Shown: positions 16,861 to 25,664 of the stretch, piece by piece
How positions within the stretch are numbered: the first letter of the stretch is position 1
How the letters are laid out: each line of letters starts with the position of its first letter
DNA from: Phycisphaerae bacterium
GTDB lineage: Bacteria; Planctomycetota; Phycisphaerae; UBA1845
Assembly (NCBI GenBank): GCA_029260165.1
Contig: JAJDDT010000044.1
Span: 62,001-126,000 of the forward strand
DNA: 64,000 nucleotides
Direction of reading: 5' to 3'
Program-made: the position numbers and the translations under genes
Notes under the pieces: model-generated
The model's input: only the letters and a program-made list of their open reading frames with translations
Told to the model about the DNA's origin: nothing
The model's database searches: none

Positions 16861-17726
16861 AACTGTTCAGCCCCAAAAAGAGGAGAGGTCGGCGCAAACG
16901 CAGGAAAATCGATCGCGAGTTGCTGCGCGGACGCATCAAGGTCGCTGCCAAATTCATCGTTGTGATTGGGGTGGTGGCTGGTGCGGTTTTCGGTGTCAGC
17001 GTGCTCGATACGCAGGTCAGACTGCATCCGTCCAATCAAATTGCGCCTGCCGTCGTTCTGCTCGATGTCCCCGAGGCGTTTGAATCCCGCATTCGAAACC
17101 TCGTCGATCGCGTGTCCGATCGACCATGGCTGGACGATTCGCTTTGTAGAGACATCGCAACGGAGCTTGACGAATCACCGTGGGTCAGGAGTGTGCATTT
17201 CGTCAGAAGGAATTCGGACGCCACGCTCGAAATCTCCGCCGACTATCGCGATCCTGTCGCCCTCGTTCAGATTGACGGGAATTTCTGCCTCATCGCTGAC
17301 GACGGAATGCGCCTGCCCGGTGATTACCAATACCACCCCGCGTATGTGGTGATTCAGGGGGCAGCCTCACCACCTCCCGCTCCGGGGCAATTCTGGCCTG
17401 GAGACGATATTGTCGTGGCGCTGGACATGATCCGCAGGCTGAAAGACGAACCGTTTTACGACCAGATTACAGGCGTCATTATCAGTAACTTCAACGGTAG
17501 GGAGTCCCGCCACGATCCGCACATCGAGTTGGCGGCTGCACCCTCGGGGTCGCGAATCCTGTGGGGTTCGCCACCGGGACAGGAAATCGAGGAACCAACT
17601 TTTGCACAAAAAGTGGCCATTCTCGCGGAAAATGATCGGATTTGGGGCAGAATCGACGCGAAACGCATTCAAATCGATGTTTCCACCTACCCCGACCGTT
17701 TTGCCACCACCGATACGATACAATGA
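16857..17726 (+). CDS. ftsQ: FtsQ-like cell division protein
   Basis: A 289-aa bitopic protein in the ftsQ position at the end of the dcw run. A very basic cytoplasmic start (KKRRGRRKRRKID) precedes one TM helix (about residues 38-58). A POTRA-type segment follows with LDESPWVRSVHFVRRNSDATLEIS, the usual FtsQ/DivIB look, and a beta domain of about 130 residues. The start overlaps the ddl stop (ATGA). No ftsA or ftsZ follows, which is rare in free-living bacteria but known for planctomycetes. Primary sequence conservation is low; position and topology support the call. Confidence 0.8.
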   Translation: MKLFSPKKRRGRRKRRKIDRELLRGRIKVAAKFIVVIGVVAGAVFGVSVLDTQVRLHPSNQIAPAVVLLDVPEAFESRIRNLVDRVSDRPWLDDSLCRDIATELDESPWVRSVHFVRRNSDATLEISADYRDPVALVQIDGNFCLIADDGMRLPGDYQYHPAYVVIQGAASPPPAPGQFWPGDDIVVALDMIRRLKDEPFYDQITGVIISNFNGRESRHDPHIELAAAPSGSRILWGSPPGQEIEEPTFAQKVAILAENDRIWGRIDAKRIQIDVSTYPDRFATTDTIQ

Positions 17727-17846
17727 TAGTCGGAGTTATGGGGTGTTCATGTCGCCAAAACAGCCTACCATTGATGTTAGGCCGGTGGGGTTTTTCGGGA
17801 AATATTCCGCGAACCGTCGCGAATACCGTCCCGAGGAGATGACTTC

Positions 17847-18698
17847 ATGACCGATTTTTCTCAATTTTTTCAGCAGATCGGAAACGCCGTCGATCAACTC
17901 GTCGGTAAGGACACGACGGTCTCGATCGTGACGATCGCAGCCATCTCCGCGATGGGCACGGGTTTGATCGTCGCAGTCCTCGGTGCCAGGCTTTGGCGAT
18001 TCACGCTCACCGCTGCCTTCATTCTCATCGGAGCCGGGGTGGGTGCGCAGGTGGCATCGTCGTTCAACTGGATGCCCCTCGCCGGGATGGCCATCGGTGC
18101 CGCAGGCATCGGGATGATCGCCTTCAAGCTATACCGTATCTGGGTGGGCATTGCGGCTGCTGCGTTCTTCGCGGTCGCCGCCGGCTCTGCTGTCGGGTAC
18201 CACGACATGGTTCCGCAGTTGAGGCAATTCGGCCCGCCACCCGCGGTGTCGCCGAATCTGACGGCTGGATCGGCGAACGTGGCTGACAACGACGACGAGC
18301 GAATGGCGATGGCCAAACGCTGGTGGTCTCAGCAAGGCCCCGCGCTCGACAACTGGGCACAGGGTTTTTGGGCACAAGCCACGTCACAGAATCAGAATGT
18401 CAAGCGAAACTTTACGATCAGCGCCGCCGCCGCGGGGATATTCGGACTCATCCTCGGTATTTTCTCCGTTCGATTCACGTCCGTTGTGATCACCACCGTC
18501 ACGGGGACCGTTCTGCTTGTGGGGGGGGCGAGCGCGCTGGTCAAAGCTTGGAAACCGGAGATGTTCGATAACGCCTTCCAGCATCCCAACGTTATCGGTA
18601 CCGCGCTCGGTGTTTTTCTGTTGGCTTCCTTCGTTCTTCAAATGCTCCTGACACGGTCCGATAAGCCGGCGAAGTCCGCCCCGGAAGCGTCAGGTTAG
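17847..18698 (+). CDS. Multi-TM membrane protein (DUF4203-like)
   Basis: A 283-aa membrane protein of unknown function occupying the place where ftsA/ftsZ would be expected. It has about six or seven hydrophobic helices rich in Gly/Ala (ILIGAGVGAQVASS, GMAIGAAGIGMIAF, IAAAAFFAVAAGSAVGY), a soluble loop at about 130-180, then helices again. The small-residue helices resemble the TM7S3/TM198 (DUF4203) family, which I suggest only tentatively. ATG 17847 has GAGGAG 8 nt upstream. The TAG stop is the first three bases of a family-2 repeat element. A shorter protein of the same style follows at 18958. Confidence 0.7.
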   Translation: MTDFSQFFQQIGNAVDQLVGKDTTVSIVTIAAISAMGTGLIVAVLGARLWRFTLTAAFILIGAGVGAQVASSFNWMPLAGMAIGAAGIGMIAFKLYRIWVGIAAAAFFAVAAGSAVGYHDMVPQLRQFGPPPAVSPNLTAGSANVADNDDERMAMAKRWWSQQGPALDNWAQGFWAQATSQNQNVKRNFTISAAAAGIFGLILGIFSVRFTSVVITTVTGTVLLVGGASALVKAWKPEMFDNAFQHPNVIGTALGVFLLASFVLQMLLTRSDKPAKSAPEASG

Positions 18699-18742
18699 CG
18701 CCTTCAATTCAGGTAGCGTCACCCCCTGGTGACGGAAAAACC
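18696..18742. repeat. Degenerate left end of the family-2 element
   Basis: TAGCGCCTTCAATTCAG followed by GTAGCGTCACC matches the left end of the 102-104-bp elements at 29229 and 44847 with small deletions. The inner hairpin is GTCACC-CCCT-GGTGAC. Its first TAG is the stop codon of the preceding gene. Confidence 0.65.
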
Positions 18743-18756
18743 AGATGCCCGCCTCT

Positions 18757-18838
18757 GGGTGGCCCACCTCTTTAGAGGTGGGGGACTCGATTTGAGTTCC
18801 GGATTCGACACCCCCACGGCTAAAGCCATGGGCCACCC
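18757..18838. repeat. 82-bp double-hairpin element, copy B
   Basis: Same 82-bp length and orientation as copy A. Both hairpins are identical in the stems; differences lie mainly in the central spacer, plus one change in the inner GACTC arm (GACACC for GACTCC). It sits between the two membrane-protein genes, just after the family-2 fragment. Confidence 0.85.
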
Positions 18839-18957
18839 AACCATCGAACAACGAGTAACGAAGCACTAGTCAAAGACCAACCCCTCGATACGCGATAAGA
18901 AGAGAATGTCCGCAGTTTCTGCGAGACTGCGTCGTCGCCGACACGGGGTAAGAACCA

Positions 18958-19560
18958 ATGCGCTACGTTGTTCTCGATTGGGTTCGTTTCATAGAAAACG
19001 CCGGCAGCTTCTTCGGGCTGATGTTCGTCGCCTTTGGCGCGGTGTTTATGCTCAGTGGATGGCGCCTCGCCAGAATGGCTATGGTCGCGACCTACGCGTT
19101 TATCGGCATCGCCGCGAGTATTGTCTTTGCACCGGGTTTCGCAGGGCCGACGGTTTCCGCCATTGTGGGCGGGGGCATGCTTGCGAGTCTGGGTTACGTC
19201 ATGAAGCAGCACGCAGGACCGGTATTGGCTGGTCTCATCGGTGCGCTTCTTGTCTGGACGATTCTAGGCTCCTCCACTGTTCCCGAACCGACGATCTACA
19301 TCCTGCTTGTTATCGTATTTGTTGTCATTATGGCGACTGCGTTGACCAACCGTGTCGCAACGTCGATCTACCTGACCTCGTTTGTCGGGGGCATGTTCAT
19401 TGCGTCAGGTTTCATCAGCATGATCCTGGGCAGCGCAGCGATGGCCCCACATTTCCGCGCGCTCACCAGATACTCGGTCTTTTATCCGATGCTGATTATC
19501 GTCCCGACCGTTTGCGGTGTCATGCTGCAACTCGGTGACGCCAAAAGCCGGGGCAAATAG
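18958..19560 (+). CDS. Multi-TM membrane protein (DUF4203-like)
   Basis: A 200-aa integral membrane protein of unknown function with about seven helices, e.g. FGLMFVAFGAVFMLSGW, ALLVWTILG, and IYILLVIVFVVIMATAL. Gly-rich small-residue helices and a similar length of hydrophobic core suggest it is a shorter relative of the 17847 gene product; I infer a local duplication or a two-component membrane complex. ATG 18958 is preceded by GGGGTAAGAACCA. The next gene is on the opposite strand and converges with a 5-bp gap. Confidence 0.65.
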   Translation: MRYVVLDWVRFIENAGSFFGLMFVAFGAVFMLSGWRLARMAMVATYAFIGIAASIVFAPGFAGPTVSAIVGGGMLASLGYVMKQHAGPVLAGLIGALLVWTILGSSTVPEPTIYILLVIVFVVIMATALTNRVATSIYLTSFVGGMFIASGFISMILGSAAMAPHFRALTRYSVFYPMLIIVPTVCGVMLQLGDAKSRGK

Positions 19561-19565
19561 GTCGT

Positions 19566-20087
19566 TTATCCAAACCCAAGGCGAGGGGCCGCAACGCTGA
19601 CGACCACCGTCGCGAACATCACGAACGTGAACATCACCTTCAACAATGCCCCGGTGATCTGACCAACCGCAGCAAACACCCCGACCCTGGCCACATGCCC
19701 CATATCATCCCGCGATGACATTTCACCGATCACCGCCCCGACAAAACATCCCAGCGCACCACCAATCAACGTTCCGATAACCGGCAACGGGATCGAAAAC
19801 ACGAACATCCCCAGCATCCCACCCAACAGCGATCCCCACATCGCCCTTTGGCTCGCACCGGAGCGACGCACTGCCACCGCGGTGGCAGCCATTTCCACCA
19901 GCTCCGCCACAACAGCCACAACCGCCAAACCGACGAGCGCGATCCATCCCGGTTCCGTCCAGTCATGTTGCCAGCTATAGACGACAGCCGCTGCGAGAAT
20001 CAACCACGTTCCCGGCAGCCTTGCGAACGAAATCGCGACCGCGAAGAGGCACACAACCAGCAACATGATCATCCAGATCAAATCCAC
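19566..20087 (-). CDS. DUF456 family membrane protein
   Basis: A 173-aa membrane protein of the DUF456 family, function unknown. The diagnostic early block LPGTWLILAAAVVY is present, followed by the acidic AELVEMAATAVAVRRSGAS block and the GSLLGGMLGM and LIGGALGCFVGAVIGE glycine-zipper helices. I use the GTG at 20087, which has GGGAG 6 nt upstream; an in-frame GTG at 20114 would add nine soluble residues. Convergent with the 18958 gene. Divergent from the receiver-domain gene. Confidence 0.8.
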   Translation of the reverse strand: MDLIWMIMLLVVCLFAVAISFARLPGTWLILAAAVVYSWQHDWTEPGWIALVGLAVVAVVAELVEMAATAVAVRRSGASQRAMWGSLLGGMLGMFVFSIPLPVIGTLIGGALGCFVGAVIGEMSSRDDMGHVARVGVFAAVGQITGALLKVMFTFVMFATVVVSVAAPRLGFG

Positions 20088-20196
20088 AGCAAACTCCCGA
20101 TCAGCAAGGTGCACGCGCCCGACACTTGCCCGATGGTCGCGACCCGCCTATCCTCAACCTGTCTGACGAGCCATATCCATCCCAGGAGGTCATCCC

Positions 20197-20574
20197 ATGT
20201 CAGAAACGGAAATCACCACCCGGCCCGTCGCGGCCTACGTTACCGACATGATCTTCGCCTCGAGGATTCGTGCAACCGCACAAGCTGTGGGGCGTCCCCT
20301 CCGCGCGGTGACCACCATGGCTCAGTTGCAAAGCGTTCTCGACCACCAGACGCCCGAGGTCGTTCTGATCGATCTCAGTATCGACGGTCCCCTGCCCATC
20401 GACGCGGTAGCCATCGCCAAGGCTCATGTTTCCAGCCCGCGCGTTGTCGCATTCTGCTCGCATGTGCTGAAAGACCGGATGGAATCCGCCGCTGCCGCAG
20501 GTGCCGACGACGTCTGGCCAAGGTCAAAATTCACGGTTGAGCTGGAAGATCTTTTGGCGTTCCCCAAACCCTGA
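20197..20574 (+). CDS. Stand-alone receiver-like response regulator
   Basis: A 125-aa single receiver-type domain with no output domain. The expected pocket residues can be placed: an acidic residue after beta1 (YVTDMIF), the phosphoacceptor Asp after beta3 (VVLIDLS), a Ser after beta4 (VVAFCSH), and a Lys near beta5 (WPRSKF), though the last lacks the usual K-P pair. I infer a small signalling adaptor for an unknown kinase. A strong AGGAGGT site lies 8-9 nt before ATG 20197. No histidine kinase is in the window. Confidence 0.7.
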   Translation: MSETEITTRPVAAYVTDMIFASRIRATAQAVGRPLRAVTTMAQLQSVLDHQTPEVVLIDLSIDGPLPIDAVAIAKAHVSSPRVVAFCSHVLKDRMESAAAAGADDVWPRSKFTVELEDLLAFPKP

Positions 20575-20657
20575 CCATTTGTTCCTCGCCCTTCGTTCTC
20601 TGTTGTTCTCGTTTGAATTCGCGTATCGGGGGGATTTATTTTCCCGGTCCGTCCCTG

Positions 20658-20685
20658 TTGCGTCCCATAATCCTCCTCCGATAAT
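20658..20685 (+). promoter_or_regulatory. Candidate promoter of serA
   Basis: TTGCGT at 20658-20663, a 16-bp spacer, and GATAAT at 20680-20685, about 80 bp before the serA ATG. Read by eye. Confidence 0.4.
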
Positions 20686-20772
20686 GCACCCGTTGTCGAA
20701 CGTCGATAAATCAATACGACCGACAGTGTATCGAGTGACGACCGTCAAAACGGGGTATTAAGCACGACAGCC

Positions 20773-22374
20773 ATGACACGCATTCTCGTCGCAGACAAAC
20801 TTGCCAACGCAGGAATTGAGAAACTCGAAAACGCCGATGGCGTCACATTCGACGTCAAGACGGGATTGTCGCCGGAGGAACTCGCACGAACGCTGCGCGA
20901 TTACGACGGGATGATCATCCGGTCCGGCGTCAAAATTACCAGCGACAGCCTTGCCGATCCGGGCCGACTCCGTGCGATCGCGCGGGCGGGTGTCGGTGTG
21001 GACAACGTCGATCTCGACGCAGCCACCACCGCGGGCGTGCTCGTCATGAACACGCCTGATGCCAACACGATTTCCACGGCAGAACATACGCTGGCCATCC
21101 TGTTTGCCTTGTTGCGACGTATTCCCGATGCCCACGCGCACGTCCTCGGTGGGCAATGGAAGCGTGGAAATTTCACCGGTCGCCAGCTCGCGGGAAAAAC
21201 TATCGGGATTGTCGGTCTCGGTCGCGTGGGTCGGGCGGTTGCACAGCGTGCCCTTGCCTGCGACATGCACGTCGTTGGCTACGATCCGTTCATCGGTTCG
21301 TCGCACGTCCTGGACGGTGCGGTCAGGATGTACGATTCGTTTGATCAGATGCTGCCGGACGTCGATGCGATCACCCTCCACGCCAAGGTGACCGACGAGA
21401 CCCGTGGGATGGTTGGGTCGGAGCAACTCGCCAAACTCAAAACATCCGCGGTCGTCGTCAACTGTGCGCGGGGTGAATTGATCGACGAACAAGCCCTCGC
21501 TGATGCGTTGAACAGGGAACAAATCAGCGGTGCCGCGATTGACGTCTACAGCAGCGAACCGCCCGAGGGAAACCCGCTGTTGACCGCCCAAAACGTCGTT
21601 CTCACCCCACATCTGGGCGCATCAACGGCTGAAGCGCAACTGGCTGTTGCGGAGGAGGCGGTGGAGGCGTTGCTGGACTATCTTCTTCGCGATGAAATCC
21701 GGTCGGCCGTCAACGTGGTGGGTATGCCCGCGCACATGTCCGAACGGGACCGTGCCTACCTTGACCTGTGTACGCGGATGGCGAATGTCCTGTCGCCGTG
21801 GTGTATCGACGGTATTTCAAGGCTTTGCGTGACGACCAGGGGCGAGTCCATCGAATCGCTGGCGCCGACGCTGACGCGTCAGTCACTGGCGGTCATGCTT
21901 GACCCGCACATCGATACCCGCGTCAATCTGGTCAACGTCGATCCAATCGCGATGCAGCGCGGTATCGACGTTGAGACCGTTACGCGTGGCGGGAAGGGCG
22001 ACCACACCGAAATCGTAACGATCACGATTGACACCCGCGACGGCAGGCACGACATTCAGGGGACAGTGTTTTCAGACGGCAGACCCCGGGTTCTCGCCAT
22101 CGACGGGTACCGCATGGATATGGTCCCGGAAAAGCACCTCGTGCTGATCTTCAACGACGATCGCCCCGGCGTGATTGGTCTGGTTGGAAAAATATTCGGC
22201 GACCACAAGATCAACATCGCCGACATGACGCTCTCAAGACGAGATCGTACCGCCCTGATGCTGCTCAAGCTGGATACCGAGCCCGCCATCGCCTGCCTCG
22301 ACCAATTGCGGGCGAGTGATCCAATTCTTTCGGTGCGCACGACGACGCTTCTTCCGCTGGAATCTGCGTCGTGA
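20773..22374 (+). CDS. serA: D-3-phosphoglycerate dehydrogenase
   Basis: The first enzyme of serine synthesis, oxidising 3-phosphoglycerate with NAD. 533 aa, the long (type I) form. Substrate and NAD domains: IRSGVKITSD, ARAGVGVDNVDLDAAT, the Rossmann loop GIVGLGRVGRAVAQ and the catalytic-region block LTPHLGASTAEAQ. An intervening domain (about 320-450) follows. A C-terminal ACT domain starts near residue 455 with LVLIFNDDRPGVIGLVG, a likely site for serine feedback. Its stop overlaps the ROK kinase GTG start (GTGA), so the two are probably co-translated. Confidence 0.95.
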   Translation: MTRILVADKLANAGIEKLENADGVTFDVKTGLSPEELARTLRDYDGMIIRSGVKITSDSLADPGRLRAIARAGVGVDNVDLDAATTAGVLVMNTPDANTISTAEHTLAILFALLRRIPDAHAHVLGGQWKRGNFTGRQLAGKTIGIVGLGRVGRAVAQRALACDMHVVGYDPFIGSSHVLDGAVRMYDSFDQMLPDVDAITLHAKVTDETRGMVGSEQLAKLKTSAVVVNCARGELIDEQALADALNREQISGAAIDVYSSEPPEGNPLLTAQNVVLTPHLGASTAEAQLAVAEEAVEALLDYLLRDEIRSAVNVVGMPAHMSERDRAYLDLCTRMANVLSPWCIDGISRLCVTTRGESIESLAPTLTRQSLAVMLDPHIDTRVNLVNVDPIAMQRGIDVETVTRGGKGDHTEIVTITIDTRDGRHDIQGTVFSDGRPRVLAIDGYRMDMVPEKHLVLIFNDDRPGVIGLVGKIFGDHKINIADMTLSRRDRTALMLLKLDTEPAIACLDQLRASDPILSVRTTTLLPLESAS

Positions 22375-23306
22375 TTGGCCAGCAGTACATCGGTGTGGAC
22401 ATTGGCGGAACGTCTACCAAGATCGGACTTGTCGACGGACAGCGCGAGCTGCTTGATCACAGCTCGATACCGACGGGTCCCGGAAGAAAACCCGAATCGC
22501 TTGTCGACGACATCGTCACGGCGATCGACCGTCTGACCCGGACGCCACCCGCAGCCATCGGGGTCGGTTGCCCGGGACCGTTAAGCCCGTCTACGGGCAT
22601 CGTTTACAACTCTCCGAACATTCCAGGGTGGGAAAACGTCCCTCTCCGCGACCTTATTTGCGAAAGGATCGGGGTTTCAACGGTCATCGGGAATGACGCA
22701 AACGTGGCTGCACTCGGTCAATACATCGCGCTGCCCGACGATCAGAAAGCCGACCTCGTGCTCCTGACCCTGGGGACCGGCATCGGGTCGGGGACAATTA
22801 TCGACGGGCAGGTTTTCAGCGGTCATCACGAGACCGGTTCGGAGTGGGGCCACTGCATCGTCGAGATCGGTGGCAGACCCTGTCCCTGCGGTCAACGTGG
22901 CTGCCTCGAGCAATATGCCTCCGCGTCTGCCCTCGCGAAAATCGCGACAGAGAGGATCGGGCAGGGGGAATCCTCGTCTCTTGCCGGCAATGTTTCAGCC
23001 GAGTCGATCGTCGAGGCAGTCCGCAACGGTGACGCCCTCGCAGCCGATATCTGGTCCACTGCCTGCCGATACCTCGCCATTGCGATCATCAATATTCAGC
23101 ACGCGATCAATCCCAGATATGTTTTTCTCGGTGGTGGTGTGTCCCTGTCCGGTCAAATTCTTCTGGACAACGTCGTCGGGCATTTCCAGGCGCAGCGGTG
23201 GTCTGCCCACAACGATCAACCAACCGTCCGGCTCGCACCGTTGGCGAACATGGCTGGCATCCTCGGTGCGGCTGCCCTGGCCAGACAACATGTGACGGAC
23301 GATTGA
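22371..23306 (+). CDS. ROK family sugar kinase (glucokinase-like)
   Basis: A 311-aa ROK-family kinase, most likely an ATP-dependent glucokinase. It has the phosphate-binding DIGGTSTKIGLV at residue 9 or so, the catalytic-base region IGNDANVAALGQY, the E-x-G-H sugar site (SEWGHCIVE) and the ROK zinc motif CPCGQRGCLE. There is no N-terminal helix-turn-helix, so it is a kinase rather than a NagC/XylR-type repressor. The GTG start at 22371 overlaps serA by 4 bp. The HDAC-like gene follows 15 bp later on the same strand. Confidence 0.88.
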   Translation: MIGQQYIGVDIGGTSTKIGLVDGQRELLDHSSIPTGPGRKPESLVDDIVTAIDRLTRTPPAAIGVGCPGPLSPSTGIVYNSPNIPGWENVPLRDLICERIGVSTVIGNDANVAALGQYIALPDDQKADLVLLTLGTGIGSGTIIDGQVFSGHHETGSEWGHCIVEIGGRPCPCGQRGCLEQYASASALAKIATERIGQGESSSLAGNVSAESIVEAVRNGDALAADIWSTACRYLAIAIINIQHAINPRYVFLGGGVSLSGQILLDNVVGHFQAQRWSAHNDQPTVRLAPLANMAGILGAAALARQHVTDD

Positions 23307-23321
23307 ACCGGGGAACGTGAG

Positions 23322-24284
23322 ATGGCGACAACCGGACTGGTGATGGATGAATTATTTCAGCAACATGTAACGGGGCCGGGGCATCCGGAGTGTCCGCAGC
23401 GACTGGCGCAGATTCAGGAGGTTCTGACGTCGCGGGGGTTGGCTGATCGGTGCGAGCGTATCGAGCCGAAGCCGATCGATCCGGATTCTGTGTTGCGCAC
23501 GCATACCGGGGAATACGTCGAGAGATTGGCAGGGGCGTGTGCGTCGGGCGAGTCGTTCATCGATACACCGGACAGCGCGATTTGTCGCGCGAGTCATGAG
23601 ATTGCGTCGCTGGCGGCGGGTTCGGTTCTGGAGGCGGTGGATGCGGTGATGGCCAAACGCGTGCGCAACGCGTTTTGTGCGATTCGACCGCCCGGTCATC
23701 ACGCCGAACGCGATCGGTCGATGGGGTTTTGCCTGTTCGCCAACGTCGCCATCGCGGTGGATTGGCTGCGGGAACGGCATGGGATCGGGCGCGTACTGAT
23801 TCTGGATTGGGACGTTCATCACGGCAACGGAACGCAACATGTTCTGGAGGCTGACCCCGAGGCGATGTTCATCAGTATCCACGGTCATCCGGACCACCTC
23901 TATCCGGGAACAGGGTTTGCGGAGGAACGCGGTATCGGGCATGGCGAGGGATTGACATTGAACGTGCCGATGATGCCCGGTGTGGGTGACGATGCCTATC
24001 GCGATGCGTTCGACAGGAACATTCGGCGGGTTTTGGACGGATTCAAGGCGGAATTTATTTTGATCAGCGCCGGTTTTGATGCGCACCGACAGGATCCGTT
24101 GGCGCCGATCAATCTGGAAACGGATTCGTTCGGTTGGATGACGGAGTTGCTGCTGGACGCCGCCGACGGGCATTGCGACGGTCGCGTTGTCAGCGTGCTG
24201 GAAGGCGGATACGACCTCGATTCGCTGGCGGAATCCGTGGCGTTGCACGTTGATTTGCTGCTGTCCCGGACGACGGGGGTATGA
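23322..24284 (+). CDS. Histone deacetylase superfamily amidohydrolase
   Basis: A 320-aa zinc amidohydrolase of the HDAC/AcuC/acetylpolyamine amidohydrolase family; the bacterial substrate may be acetylated protein, polyamine or another amide. Seen: HPECPQRLAQI at the N terminus, the catalytic His pair in RPPGHHAERD, zinc ligands in LDWDVHHGNGTQH and the later Asp of SAGFDAHRQDPL, and the C-terminal LEGGYDLDSL. All catalytic positions appear intact. ATG 23322 is preceded by GGGGAACGTGAG. Convergent with the acetyltransferase gene. Confidence 0.9.
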   Translation: MATTGLVMDELFQQHVTGPGHPECPQRLAQIQEVLTSRGLADRCERIEPKPIDPDSVLRTHTGEYVERLAGACASGESFIDTPDSAICRASHEIASLAAGSVLEAVDAVMAKRVRNAFCAIRPPGHHAERDRSMGFCLFANVAIAVDWLRERHGIGRVLILDWDVHHGNGTQHVLEADPEAMFISIHGHPDHLYPGTGFAEERGIGHGEGLTLNVPMMPGVGDDAYRDAFDRNIRRVLDGFKAEFILISAGFDAHRQDPLAPINLETDSFGWMTELLLDAADGHCDGRVVSVLEGGYDLDSLAESVALHVDLLLSRTTGV

Positions 24285-24309
24285 CGGGTGACACCATCAT
24301 GGCGTCGCG

Positions 24310-25488
24310 TCAAAACTGGTCGCGCATCCATGGGTAGGGGGCGGCAAAAATCGTGTCTGCAAGGGCGGCCTGTTCCGCGGTTGTTTCGATTTTGCCGATG
24401 GTGGCCAATTCAGTTGCGGTGGAAAATCCGGTGTACAGACTGGCGAGGGTGCGGATGTCGAGCTTGAACGATCCGTCGCCGCCGTTTTCGACCGTCGGGG
24501 TTCCGTTGGACAGATTGAGAACGAACCTGCCCGCGTTTTCAGTGAACAAATCGTCGGTGATGTCGAGGTGCAGTCGTCCGTTGGTGGCAGGCGGATAGCC
24601 CCGTTGTTGAAGGGCGGCGGATGCGTCGAGAATGCGAATCATCCAGTGGATGTCGAGCGTGAGCTTGAACGTCAATTCGGGAAACAGCGTCAGAATGGAT
24701 TCGTTTGGACCTGTGGGCAGCAGCACTTCCTGAACCAGCGAGCGGTGATCCGACATGAACGTCAGCAGTCGTTGGGCGGCGGCGGGTGTTGTGTAGGCCA
24801 GGTCGGTGACGATCATTCGCTGGTGGTGCACGTCTTCTGCGCGCTCCTGTCGGTAGTAGATGTGCCCGGTGATTCGACCATTCTCCCGGACGCAGAAACC
24901 GAGGGCGTCCTGGCCTCGTCGGTGTTTGATATGGTTCCACAGATAGTCAATCCGACGTAGCTGACCGTGTCCGCTCGCGGTCCATGTCTGCTGGTTCTCG
25001 CGAATTTCGTTCACGTCAGATTCGATGATCGGACGGATGTCCGCGTCTTTCGCGTTGTGTTCGAATCGGGGAATCGACGCGGTTGGGAGATTCGCAGAGA
25101 ATCGGGAACCCGCCAATTCATAACCAAATTTGCGATAGAGCGTGACGCTGGCGGGAAAAAGGGCGGACAGCGGTGTACCCCGCTCGCGCGCTTCACGCAG
25201 CACGCCGCGCATCATCCTGCCGGCTGCCCCTCGACCGCGCATGTGCGGAGCCACCGCGACAGCGGCGATTCCGTCGGTCGGGACGCACCGCCCCATGAAC
25301 CATTGGCCGAATGGCAGGATAAAAAGCCCGCCTGCGAGATTCCTTTCCTCTCGGACAACGCGGATGTTTTCGTGCGACGCCTTCTGAATGACCAATGCCA
25401 TGTGTTCGGGGTTGACATCAAAGGCTGCGGACTGAGCAGCGGTCAATTGTGGTTCGTCGCGACCCGGGTCGTAGGGCAGGTAATCCAT
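24310..25488 (-). CDS. Eis-like GNAT N-acetyltransferase
   Basis: A 392-aa three-part acetyltransferase of the Eis type. The first GNAT domain has the acetyl-CoA loop VAVAPHMRGRGAAGRMM near residue 80. A second, degenerate GNAT half follows. A C-terminal SCP2-like domain begins at GRLHLDITDDLF. The chain ends in ...MRDQF; in Eis the terminal Phe carboxylate serves as catalytic base, and this protein keeps a terminal Phe. Known Eis enzymes acetylate aminoglycosides, lysines or peptides; the substrate here is unknown. Start ATG 25488; the frame is open 65 codons further, but that part is unlike the family. Confidence 0.85.
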   Translation of the reverse strand: MDYLPYDPGRDEPQLTAAQSAAFDVNPEHMALVIQKASHENIRVVREERNLAGGLFILPFGQWFMGRCVPTDGIAAVAVAPHMRGRGAAGRMMRGVLREARERGTPLSALFPASVTLYRKFGYELAGSRFSANLPTASIPRFEHNAKDADIRPIIESDVNEIRENQQTWTASGHGQLRRIDYLWNHIKHRRGQDALGFCVRENGRITGHIYYRQERAEDVHHQRMIVTDLAYTTPAAAQRLLTFMSDHRSLVQEVLLPTGPNESILTLFPELTFKLTLDIHWMIRILDASAALQQRGYPPATNGRLHLDITDDLFTENAGRFVLNLSNGTPTVENGGDGSFKLDIRTLASLYTGFSTATELATIGKIETTAEQAALADTIFAAPYPWMRDQF

Positions 25489-25664
25489 CGTTCGGCTCCG
25501 CTTGAAGGGGTGTCGGCTCCTAGTGACCAAAATGGGGCCAATCGCCGAGAATATCAAGCGATTTGCCTGTCTTATGTTGTCACGGGCGACTTGTCGGTGG
25601 GTGTGGGTCGAATACAATGGTGGTTTGGCGTGGAATCCTTGAAAGACCAACAGGAGTGACCCCG

